Below are positions 17,577 to 26,161 of a stretch of 64,000 bases of DNA, in pieces; position 1 is the stretch's first letter; each line of letters starts with the position of its first letter. Made by a program: the position numbers and the translations under genes. This stretch comes from JBKCUK01 sp046318415 (GTDB lineage Bacteria > Pseudomonadota > Alphaproteobacteria > Caedimonadales > Caedimonadaceae). The notes under the pieces were generated by a model, which searched no databases, was not told where the DNA came from, and saw only the letters and a list, made by a program, of their open reading frames with translations. Where the stretch lies: NCBI GenBank assembly GCA_046318415.1, contig JBKCUK010000010.1, positions 186,001-250,000 of the forward strand, given 5' to 3'.

Positions 17577-18822
17577 AACGCAGGGCCTCCACAGGATCGA
17601 GGCGTGCAGCCCGCCATGCGGGATAAATGGTGGCAAGGAAGACTAAAACCAGGGCCACACCCACAACAAAAAGCACTTCTCCCCCATCAACCTTGGCAGG
17701 AAGTTTGCTGAGGAAGTAGATCTCAGGATTGAAAAGGTCAGTGCCACTTAATTTTTGGATAAATTGGCGAATGGATTCGATATTCCAGCAAAAAAGAAGC
17801 CCTAAAACACTCCCCCCCGCAATACCAGCAATCCCGATACTGGCCCCTGTCATCATAAAGATGCGCAACACCATCCCGCGTGTTGCCCCCATGGTCCGCA
17901 GGATGGCAATATCTTGGCTTTTATCTTTCACTAACATAATCATGCTCGAGATAATATTAAAGGCCGCCACCAGGATGATGAGGGTTAGAATCGTAAACAT
18001 CACGTTACGCTCCACATTCAGCGCAGTCGCATAACTGGCGTTACTCATCTGCCAATCCATCACTCGGACCTGGGGTCCAAACATGGCCTCAATTTTTCGC
18101 ACCACAGCCGGGGCTTGATCGGGATGATGCAGGAAAATCTCGATACCGCCCACCCGATCGGGGGTACGGAAGAATTTTTGTGCGGCATCAAGGGGAATAA
18201 AGGCGACCGAATTATCATACTCACTCATTCCCGCACTAAAGATGGCCGCCACCACAAACTGCCTGGTGCGGGGTAAGGTGCCAAAGGGCGTAGCATTACC
18301 CTCGGGCGCGATCAAGGTTACCGCATCACCAGGAAGTAATTCAAACTTTTCGGCCAACCGCTTGCCGATCACAATAGCATTATCGTCGGCAAAACGATCA
18401 AGTGACCCGTACAGCAGATTGCCGGCAATCAATTTGCGCTCGGCTAGGTCCTCTGGGCGCATGCCATGAATCAACAGCCCTGTCGCCCTGCCCTTATAGG
18501 TCATCATCACCTGACTTTCGGCGACTGCCGCAGCGATGGTGACTTCGGGTAGTTTACGGATTTCATCTACTTTTTCTTGATAGCGATCAACGCCACCCGG
18601 CTGACTCACAGCAATGTGGCCATTAAAGCCCAGGATGCGCCCTAAAAGATCATCGCGAAAGCCGTTCATGACCGAAAGAACGATGATGAGAGTGGCAACC
18701 CCCAGCAGGATTCCTAAAAAGGAAAAGGCCGCATTGACAGAGATAAACCCTTCCCGTTTGCTGGGTCGCAAATACCGAAAGGCAACCTTGCGCTCAAAAG
18801 CAAAAGCCATCGGTCTTCTCAC
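17569..18822 (-). CDS. lolC: Lipoprotein-releasing ABC transporter permease (LolC/LolE family)
   Basis: 417 residues with the FtsX-type architecture: an N-terminal membrane helix (FLGILLGVATLIIVLSVMNG), a large periplasmic MacB-PCD domain and three C-terminal helices. The motif AILRTMGATRGMVLRIFMM is characteristic of LolC/E. As in many alphaproteobacteria, a single permease gene probably makes a homodimer. The GTG at 18822 overlaps the proS stop (GTGA); an in-frame ATG four codons on is an alternative start. lolC versus lolE cannot be decided by motif. Confidence 0.92.
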   Translation of the reverse strand: MRRPMAFAFERKVAFRYLRPSKREGFISVNAAFSFLGILLGVATLIIVLSVMNGFRDDLLGRILGFNGHIAVSQPGGVDRYQEKVDEIRKLPEVTIAAAVAESQVMMTYKGRATGLLIHGMRPEDLAERKLIAGNLLYGSLDRFADDNAIVIGKRLAEKFELLPGDAVTLIAPEGNATPFGTLPRTRQFVVAAIFSAGMSEYDNSVAFIPLDAAQKFFRTPDRVGGIEIFLHHPDQAPAVVRKIEAMFGPQVRVMDWQMSNASYATALNVERNVMFTILTLIILVAAFNIISSMIMLVKDKSQDIAILRTMGATRGMVLRIFMMTGASIGIAGIAGGSVLGLLFCWNIESIRQFIQKLSGTDLFNPEIYFLSKLPAKVDGGEVLFVVGVALVLVFLATIYPAWRAARLDPVEALRYE

Positions 18823-20111
18823 GCAGCCGAAAGGGCAGCCGGCAGAGCATCGAGGCTCACCTCGACCACCTCGCCCGTTGCCCGGTTTTTCACTTCAACC
18901 TTTCCGGCTGCAGCACCGCGAGGTCCAACCCGCACCTGCCAAGGCAGGCCAATCAAGTCCATATTGGCGAACTTAGCCCCTGCACTGTCGGAGCGGTCAT
19001 CATACAGCACTTCAAGACCTTGCTGGTGAAGCTGTTCGTAGAGCTTGTCACATAGAGCATCGCACACAGCATCGCCAACCTTAAGATTAAGGAGTCCAAC
19101 ATGGAAAGGCGCAACGGCTGCAGGCCAAATAATGCCGGCCTCATCGTGGTGGGCCTCGATAATGGCGCCAATCAATCGGGAAACACCAATGCCATAACAC
19201 CCCATATGGATTGTGCGGCTTTTGCCATCCCGATCGGTGACCATTGCGCTCAGCGCCTCGGAGTATTTGGTGCCTAGATAAAAGACGTGGCCCACTTCAA
19301 TACCACGCTTCATTTTCAAGCGCTCGGCCGGCACGGGACAGGTGCTGGGATCGTGCATTTCCTCTTCGCGGGCATAAAGGGACATCAAGCGATCAACGTC
19401 CACACTACCGCCCTGATCAATCAGGCTATCGAGAGCTTCGTCATAGTAGAGGGTGCTCTCTCCTGTTTGCGCCAACACCTGGAACTCGTGGCTGAGATCT
19501 CCCCCGATGGGGCCGGTTGTCGCCCGCACGGGCACCGCCGTTAATCCTAACCGATGGAAGGTCCGCACATAGGCTTCCATCATGGCACGGTAAGACTTAT
19601 GGGCATCTTCCTGATTCAGATCAAAGGAATAACAGTCTTTCATCAGAAATTCGCGCCCGCGCATTACGCCAAAGCGAGGACGGATTTCATCGCGAAACTT
19701 CCAATTGATCTGGTAGAGCATTTGCGGCACATCGCGATAACTTTTGATGAATTTGCGCCCAATGTCTGTCACGATTTCTTCGGCCGTTGGTGCGTACAAC
19801 AAATCCCGCTCATGACGGTCTTGCATGCGCAGCATCTCAGCACCGTAGGCATCGTAACGCCCGCTTTCCTTCCACAAATCTGCAGGCTGAATGGTGGGCA
19901 TGATGACCTCATGGGCCCCTGCCCGGTTTTGCTCTTCCCGCACCACTTGAGCAATCTTATTGAGAACCTTCACCCCCATGGGCAGCCAAGAATATATCCC
20001 TGCTGCGGTTTGATAGATCATGCCAGAGCGCAGCATCAGGCGATGAGAAACAATCTGGGCCTCGCTGGGGTTTTCCTTCAGGGTGGGCAAGAAATAGCGA
20101 CTTAAACGCAT
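18819..20111 (-). CDS. proS: Prolyl-tRNA synthetase, short alphaproteobacterial type
   Basis: 430 residues, a class II synthetase that charges tRNA-Pro. The start is placed at MRLSRYFLPTLKENP (20111); upstream in-frame sequence to 20189 is not family-like. Motif 2 lies in KFRDEIRPRFGVMRGREFLM and motif 3 in MGCYGIGVSRLIGAI, followed by an anticodon-binding domain (DAVCDALCDKLYEQL). The insertion editing domain of E. coli ProS is absent, consistent with the short alphaproteobacterial form, which relies on separate editing factors. It leads the proS-lolC-lolD unit, with overlaps at both junctions. Confidence 0.95.
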   Translation of the reverse strand: MRLSRYFLPTLKENPSEAQIVSHRLMLRSGMIYQTAAGIYSWLPMGVKVLNKIAQVVREEQNRAGAHEVIMPTIQPADLWKESGRYDAYGAEMLRMQDRHERDLLYAPTAEEIVTDIGRKFIKSYRDVPQMLYQINWKFRDEIRPRFGVMRGREFLMKDCYSFDLNQEDAHKSYRAMMEAYVRTFHRLGLTAVPVRATTGPIGGDLSHEFQVLAQTGESTLYYDEALDSLIDQGGSVDVDRLMSLYAREEEMHDPSTCPVPAERLKMKRGIEVGHVFYLGTKYSEALSAMVTDRDGKSRTIHMGCYGIGVSRLIGAIIEAHHDEAGIIWPAAVAPFHVGLLNLKVGDAVCDALCDKLYEQLHQQGLEVLYDDRSDSAGAKFANMDLIGLPWQVRVGPRGAAAGKVEVKNRATGEVVEVSLDALPAALSAA

Positions 20112-20293
20112 TGCGGACTTATCCTTGTGATCATTCTTACAGCGCTTTTGGGGTGACATATGCACCAAAAACGCTTTCACGCCCATCATACAGCCTTTGC
20201 ATCAAGCGTCCAGTAGCTAGTTAAAAACCAGCTTGAAAAAACGTCGCTTCACCAAAATTGCTCGGTGTTATCTGTAAGCTTGAATCCAAATAG

Positions 20294-20323
20294 GAAAGCC
20301 AGAATCAAAAGATCCTGGCTTTC
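20294..20323 (-). terminator. Possible terminator of the giant secreted-protein gene
   Basis: A perfect nine-base stem (GAAAGCCAG at 20294-20302 and CTGGCTTTC at 20315-20323) with a 12-base loop lies 46 bases past the stop at 20370, before proS. The minus-strand tail is CCTATTTGG, with no clear T-run, so it may be a processing hairpin instead. Confidence 0.4.
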
Positions 20324-20369
20324 ACGACTTCGCCATCATGGCACCCTGGTGGCCTAAAACCCTTACGCC

Positions 20370-23300
20370 CTACTTTCCATGAGAGTTTTTAAACTCCTGA
20401 ATCACCCGCCAGACTCCAGGAGAAGCCACAAAACGAGCATATTCATAGAGGCTAAGCCCATCAAGGGTCGCAAAGCTCAGCAAAGAAGGATCCTGGTGCA
20501 ACGCATCATGCACCACAAACGCATGACTGTCTTTTGATAGCAACAGCGCCACGTAGGGCATGAAGGAATAGCCTTCTTGCATCTCAGATAAACATCCTGG
20601 TTTAAGGGCGATCAACGTACGCAGGATCTTAGGTGGCAACACCATCAAAGACCGCTCGAATATATCCTTCCCCTGGCCGTGATAGACAAAAAACTCCGGC
20701 ATAAGGTCGATGATTTCGTTCAGTTGCGCGCGCACCATTGGCTTTTTGAGGAAAGACTCAAACACCTCATCAGGCGTATTTTGGGCCCAACTCTGCATCA
20801 CCGCCTTTGTCGTATATGGATTTAAAGCCTTAAGGACAGCAAGCGGGTCGTCCAAATTCAGTATATCCAACCAAAAGCTGAATGCTTGAAAGCTTAACGT
20901 ACCGGCTCCCTGCGGTGGAAAGGTGAAGAGACGCTCGAAATCCTGCTGGTTGTGAAACACAGTCGGGAGTATCTCGTCAAGTCGGCTCGAATTTTCCTTG
21001 TGCACACAATCCAAAAAAAGTCTGCGCAGTTGCGGCGCGGGGTACGTGCGCTTTATCTCTGCAACCTGATGGGTCATCATGGCAAGGGTGCTCAAGGCCC
21101 ACTTCATGTTTTCCCGATCGAGATAGGGCATGTCTTCAAGCAACTTTTTCACGCCAGCGTGCGCTTGGTGATCAACGGCGATCACCAAGGATGACTTCCA
21201 GCCTTCCAGTTGTTTCAGCTCTTCAGGCTGGCGTTTTTCAAGAAGGGGTAAGAGTGTTTCTTTCCATTCTGCAGTTGCCATCAAAGATCCAGTATACATT
21301 CCCAGAGCATCCTGAATTTGCTCTGGATTCGAAACAAAATCAGGCATTTGCTGTATAAGTTCTGCCAGGCTGTGTTGCGCCGCAGACGAAAGCAGGGCAA
21401 ATGGGTTGTCAGCCTGCATATCCACTTTTAAAAGGGATTTCAACAATTGCGCCAAGCCATCGCCACCCCCCATATCCGCGCCGAAGAGCGATGTTTTTTT
21501 TCTGGAGTCGGACGGTTTGGTCTTCAGCGTGACTACCATTTTACTGCCCCATGCTTTCAGGGAGTCTTTTTTTCGCTCTTGGATGGCTGAAGCATAAGGA
21601 CTAAGCCGAACGACATGAAAAAATCCCTCGAATACCTGTAAAAGATCCGGGTCCGGGCAAAGTTCATAGGCCTTTGTGAGCTGCTCTTCGGTTTCCGCAA
21701 GGGCCAAGATTTCCATCCAATTTCTATTTTCTTCAAAAGTGAACTCGATCTTTGGACGTGCAGGATGTTTAAGACTATCAACGATCGATGAATCAGCTTC
21801 CAGAAACTTGATTACAAGTCCACCACGAAACAACGGATGTAATTCCGCCGTAAAATCTGCGTTACGCATAGCGCCAAGACAAAGAAGCGCCTGCAAAGTA
21901 TAGCCGTACCCCCCATTCAGGAAGCCATCTTGAGCAGCTTGCAGCAGGCTTCGACCGTGAAGATCACGAACGTGCAAAAGCCAATCTTGCGCTGCTAAAT
22001 AATTCATCAACGAGCCTTCAAGAGGGGAGCTAAAGCCAAGCAAATCAAATATATAAGGCGATTGAGTCCCAGGATTTATGCTCTTTAGCCACTCTCCTTG
22101 AGGGTCATGTGTCTTCAGTAAATGCCCCAAGCGTCGCTGTGCAACGGTCGGAAAAACCGTTACATTTTTGGTGGCGGAAGCCTGTTCAATCAAATCTGCC
22201 CAAAAATCGACCAGCTGAAAGCCTGGTATATTGCACACATAGGAATGAAGAATGGCGGCCAATTCTTTATTTGGTGGATTTTCGCTTTCAGCACAGATCA
22301 AAGAAGAGTAATCCGGCACTACCAGCGCGAGCAGAAGAGAGTGAAGCAGTTGATTTGCTTTTCTGGCATGCGGCATGGACATTAACTCATCACGACTATA
22401 CCCCTTCATCATCGCGTAGGTTGCCATCAAGTGGGGGATATGGACGTGAGGATCAAGGGGTTGTAAATATGTGCCTTTGCGGGCAAGCATTTTGAATAAA
22501 AACGAATTGTACGGATTAGCACCTAATGTTTTGTGGTTGGTTTTTAGTTCAAGCACGCCAGTTTTTTCTATTAACCCACCCAAAAAACCTAGTGTATTCG
22601 GCAGATACAGATTCCAACAAATATGCGAAAGCTTTGAAATTTCATTAAATGACAGCTCAAGGTTTAATGTCTTTTTCAAAACTTCTTCAGTAACAAACTC
22701 CATGGCCTCTTTCGAGTTACTCAAAACCGCACTTCGCACGAGGTCATCGTAATCTTCTGAAGTGACCTTCATCTTCCCTTGATAACTCTGCCACAAAGCT
22801 TTGGCTTGATTGCCCTGGCCAAGACGAACCAGGTGCTTGAACCCCTCTTTGGCGGGTTTTTCCACAGGATCATGCCCCGTCAGTCCTTTGTAGACCTGAC
22901 GATACATTTTCTTTGGTAAGGGAAACGTTGCAAAACTTCCCTCTAAAACTTCGCCTTCTTCGGCCAGCCATTCTGCTACCGTGACACCCATGACCTGGGA
23001 TAATTCTTGCCAGAAGGCTTTATCCTTGGTGTCCTCCATGGGAAACCTAGAAAAACTCTTGATCCTAGCTTTTTGGGGATCTTGTACAAGTTCGGGGTGA
23101 AGAAGAATGCGTACTTCAGGGATCAGCGCAGCTTTACGATCTCGATCGGTATCAAAGGAGGTTGGCGAGATAAGCTGTCGCCTCCATTCTTCATAAAGCC
23201 CTGCATAGAGCTGATGCAGACTCGTCACCTGTCCGCCTTTGGCAAGTTCATAACGTTTACCACCGCCATAAGCCGCATAGACGTACCGATCCAATTGGTC

Positions 23301-25280
23301 AGGATGAATTTGTACAGCAAACATCACACCGTTGCCATGCGCCCCTTTGGTGTCCGAGGTGTACTGCTGGAAAAGGGATTGAAAGTATTGATCGGTGGCT
23401 GTGGAAAAACCGCAAAGAGCAAGGGTTTCTTGCAACACATTGAGACCGCTGGGCGGGTTCACCGCGTGATTGTTCAGCATATATTCGACAGAGGATGAGG
23501 TCGTCTGAGTGGTCTGCAATCCAGCCAGGAGCGTCATGTTCGCGGACAAAACAAGGTTCTGGCGCCCACCATAATCTTCATAACCAAAACGATCCAAGGC
23601 ATCTTGCATCGTCTTGATGTTGTGGAAATAAAGGTCTGTCCCCCGCAAACCACCCGAGCTTGCGAGCGGACGGCCTAAGACAAACTGGTGCAGTAACCTG
23701 AAAATTTTAGAGAAATTTCCAAGCGCTTCGGTGGTGGCATGGTAAAAGGTTGGCCACTCTTTATGCGTGCGTTCCCATTTTAAGATGCCCTTGAGATTAT
23801 CCAAGTCCGACTGCAAAACCTCAACTTCGCGTCTCGCATCAAGAAGACCAAACTCAGTGGATCGGGATTTCCTGTAATAACGATCAAGGAACAGCTGAAG
23901 ATTGGCCTCGTCTGCCGCATCTTGGGGATCACTAGCCTCTGGAAAATTTTGGGGTAGCTTATAGTCCGGCCCTAAAATAATTCTTAAAGAGATATGACTG
24001 GTTGAGTCTGATGCGTTTGGGTTATAAGCCCCTGCGGCGGTCGATCGTGTTGAGACGTCTGCATCCGATGGCATGTCCACATTGGCGAATTTAGGGTGCG
24101 CCTTAAGCTCAAGCAACATATTGACCCGGGATGCAACCGCTAATGAGAGATCCATGACCTCTTTACGCGAGCTAATCGGCAATGTCTCGTAGATACCAGG
24201 CTCAAATACCTCATCTGCGAAACGCTCTTTTTGCACCAGGGCAAAATGGGTGCGCGCCGCAAGATAGGCCTCATGTCGCCGATTAAATTCTTCAGTTGAC
24301 TCTTCCTGACGTTGGACAGGTCGGACCACAAGAGGGGTGCGCAATAAATTCATTCTTTCACGCCGCGAAGCGGCCTCAGCAATCTCTTGGGGATCCATAG
24401 CCAACACAGGACGTGGCGATGGCTGAACAGAGCTATCAACTGAGCTTTGAGAAGCATCAGGCAGGGCTCCATCACTTTTGACGCTTTCCCTGTCTTGCTT
24501 CTGGTTCGTGAAGTAAATGCGTCCAGATATCTGGCGAATGTCACGCTTGAAAGGTGAAATCTCACCCCGCTCTGCGATATGCTCCAAGAAAGCCATGGCT
24601 GCCGGCGTTAAGAGGGTCTGCAATAAGGGAGGATACAGGTGAACGGGTTCGTCAGCGTTGGGGTAGACCATCGCCGTGCCTTTCTTAAGAGCGCTTAAAA
24701 GATCCGCCACCTTGACCCAGAGAAAGGAAGTATATTCGCGACCATGGGCCACAGCCTCTGCCTGTTTTTCAAGGAAAGTCTCAGCGGGAATATGCTGAAC
24801 CCTCTGAAAATAAGTACGATATAGCAATTCACCATTAAAGGTATCCACATAGGGACGCTGACGCAGCAAAAGAGGATGATGGGCATATATTCCGTTAGAT
24901 TCCTCAGCCACCTCACGGGATGCCGTGCGGGCCAGGCTTACATGGGACTCACCCTCCACGCTATCTTGGGCATCCGTTCCCCCCCCCAAATTACACCAGC
25001 TTCCAGTTTCCCCATGTTGAGAGTTGCAAGCCTCATCAACGCGTCGCCCCAACAACACGTGGGGCACACCGTCAAGGTTGGCGTAATGCACAACACCCGC
25101 CGCGGTTCGCTCCATCTCCGCTGGAAAACCAAGGGAAGAGCGCATTTCACTCTGCCCCGCGTTTTCCCAATTAGATTGCACATCATCAAGGGAGACGGGA
25201 AAGCTTGCCAAGACAGGAGAAACAGACTGCAAAGTGATGCACAGCAAACTAACACTGTTGATGAGACGTTGGTGAAACAT
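20370..25280 (-). CDS. Giant secreted protein with N-terminal Nudix-like domain, candidate effector
   Basis: 1636 residues. A signal peptide (LINSVSLLCITLQSVSPVLA) follows the start at 25280, which has an AAGGG site. Residues about 55-215 look like a Nudix hydrolase: GGGTDAQDSVEGESHVSL followed by ARTASREVAEESNGIY resembles a Nudix box with small insertions, keeping the REV-EE core (Arg122, Glu123, Glu126, Glu127). Around residue 515, PTFYHATTEALGNF recalls the YHGT start of ADP-ribosyltransferase folds; this is weak. The remaining 1000 residues are mostly helical, with ankyrin-like fragments (RDLHGRSLLQAAQDG). No family is recognised for the whole. Size, secretion and a nucleotide-hydrolase head suggest a host-directed effector, which is inference. 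Confidence 0.65.
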   Translation of the reverse strand: MFHQRLINSVSLLCITLQSVSPVLASFPVSLDDVQSNWENAGQSEMRSSLGFPAEMERTAAGVVHYANLDGVPHVLLGRRVDEACNSQHGETGSWCNLGGGTDAQDSVEGESHVSLARTASREVAEESNGIYAHHPLLLRQRPYVDTFNGELLYRTYFQRVQHIPAETFLEKQAEAVAHGREYTSFLWVKVADLLSALKKGTAMVYPNADEPVHLYPPLLQTLLTPAAMAFLEHIAERGEISPFKRDIRQISGRIYFTNQKQDRESVKSDGALPDASQSSVDSSVQPSPRPVLAMDPQEIAEAASRRERMNLLRTPLVVRPVQRQEESTEEFNRRHEAYLAARTHFALVQKERFADEVFEPGIYETLPISSRKEVMDLSLAVASRVNMLLELKAHPKFANVDMPSDADVSTRSTAAGAYNPNASDSTSHISLRIILGPDYKLPQNFPEASDPQDAADEANLQLFLDRYYRKSRSTEFGLLDARREVEVLQSDLDNLKGILKWERTHKEWPTFYHATTEALGNFSKIFRLLHQFVLGRPLASSGGLRGTDLYFHNIKTMQDALDRFGYEDYGGRQNLVLSANMTLLAGLQTTQTTSSSVEYMLNNHAVNPPSGLNVLQETLALCGFSTATDQYFQSLFQQYTSDTKGAHGNGVMFAVQIHPDQLDRYVYAAYGGGKRYELAKGGQVTSLHQLYAGLYEEWRRQLISPTSFDTDRDRKAALIPEVRILLHPELVQDPQKARIKSFSRFPMEDTKDKAFWQELSQVMGVTVAEWLAEEGEVLEGSFATFPLPKKMYRQVYKGLTGHDPVEKPAKEGFKHLVRLGQGNQAKALWQSYQGKMKVTSEDYDDLVRSAVLSNSKEAMEFVTEEVLKKTLNLELSFNEISKLSHICWNLYLPNTLGFLGGLIEKTGVLELKTNHKTLGANPYNSFLFKMLARKGTYLQPLDPHVHIPHLMATYAMMKGYSRDELMSMPHARKANQLLHSLLLALVVPDYSSLICAESENPPNKELAAILHSYVCNIPGFQLVDFWADLIEQASATKNVTVFPTVAQRRLGHLLKTHDPQGEWLKSINPGTQSPYIFDLLGFSSPLEGSLMNYLAAQDWLLHVRDLHGRSLLQAAQDGFLNGGYGYTLQALLCLGAMRNADFTAELHPLFRGGLVIKFLEADSSIVDSLKHPARPKIEFTFEENRNWMEILALAETEEQLTKAYELCPDPDLLQVFEGFFHVVRLSPYASAIQERKKDSLKAWGSKMVVTLKTKPSDSRKKTSLFGADMGGGDGLAQLLKSLLKVDMQADNPFALLSSAAQHSLAELIQQMPDFVSNPEQIQDALGMYTGSLMATAEWKETLLPLLEKRQPEELKQLEGWKSSLVIAVDHQAHAGVKKLLEDMPYLDRENMKWALSTLAMMTHQVAEIKRTYPAPQLRRLFLDCVHKENSSRLDEILPTVFHNQQDFERLFTFPPQGAGTLSFQAFSFWLDILNLDDPLAVLKALNPYTTKAVMQSWAQNTPDEVFESFLKKPMVRAQLNEIIDLMPEFFVYHGQGKDIFERSLMVLPPKILRTLIALKPGCLSEMQEGYSFMPYVALLLSKDSHAFVVHDALHQDPSLLSFATLDGLSLYEYARFVASPGVWRVIQEFKNSHGK

Positions 25281-25444
25281 AAGATACCCTTGCCAAATAA
25301 AAAATAATTCATGACAAATAGGGTTTTAAGTTAAATGGGTCAATGCAATTCTTCACGAATCCCATCAATATGGGTGCTGTCAGGCGCTTGATTTCTGCGC
25401 TAAGGTATTAAAAGATTTAAAAAAAATGACCAAGGGGGAGTCAT

Positions 25445-26161
25445 ATGATCGAACTTCATCAATTTCCATATATCCGCGGCATACAAATGAGTCCCTACTG
25501 CCTGAAGCTGGAGGCTTGGCTGCGCATGGCGGATATTCCCTATCGAATCGTCACAACCCTCAATCCCAAAAAGGGCCCCCATGGAAAGTTACCCTTTATC
25601 AAAGACGGCTCGATGATTATTCCCGATAGCCAACTGTGTATCGACTATTTAAGCGGCAACCACCGAATTGATCTTGATGAGGGTCTCTCGCCCGATCAAA
25701 AGGCAGAAGGCCATGCCATTCGGCGCATGCTGGAAGACGCTTACATCTACACCTTGGTCTATGCCCGATGGATCTATGAGCCCGGCTGGCGGGATATGAA
25801 GGCGCTGGTCTTTAAGAACGCCCCCCCTGTTCTGGGTGATCTCGCCGCTTGGTTTTTGAGACGCAAGATTCGAAGTTTCTTGCATCAACAAGGCCTGATG
25901 CGGCACACGGAAAGTGTGATTTTTGATTTTGGCCTCAAAGATCTTCAGATGCTGTCCATGCTCCTTGAGAGTCGGCCCTATGTTTTAGGCGATCAGCCCA
26001 CCACCGTGGATGCAACCGTCTTTGCTTTTGTGGAGGCCACCTATCGCCCCGCGATTGACACGCCGCTACGCAGCTTTGTGATGACCCAACCAGCACTGCT
26101 TGCCTACTGCGAACGCATGCGCAAAGACCTCTTTTCCAATGCTACGGAGAAATCAAAATGA
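25445..26161 (+). CDS. Glutathione S-transferase family protein, metaxin/FAXC-like
   Basis: 238 residues. The N-terminal thioredoxin-like domain (IQMSPYCLKLEAWLRMADIP) and PDSQLCIDYL match the GST_N branch found in metaxins and in the failed-axon-connections (FAXC) family, also present in many proteobacteria. The C-terminal helical domain includes YVLGDQPTTVDATVFAFVEA, typical of GST_C_6. A strong AAGGGGGAG ribosome site (25431-25439) precedes the ATG. It overlaps the patatin-fold gene by four bases (ATGA), so the two are probably made together. Substrate unknown; likely cytoplasmic. Confidence 0.85.
   Translation: MIELHQFPYIRGIQMSPYCLKLEAWLRMADIPYRIVTTLNPKKGPHGKLPFIKDGSMIIPDSQLCIDYLSGNHRIDLDEGLSPDQKAEGHAIRRMLEDAYIYTLVYARWIYEPGWRDMKALVFKNAPPVLGDLAAWFLRRKIRSFLHQQGLMRHTESVIFDFGLKDLQMLSMLLESRPYVLGDQPTTVDATVFAFVEATYRPAIDTPLRSFVMTQPALLAYCERMRKDLFSNATEKSK

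Noticed and set aside
19554..20105. 183-codon plus-strand frame
   Set aside because: Wholly antisense to proS; composition mirrors the proS third-position bias.
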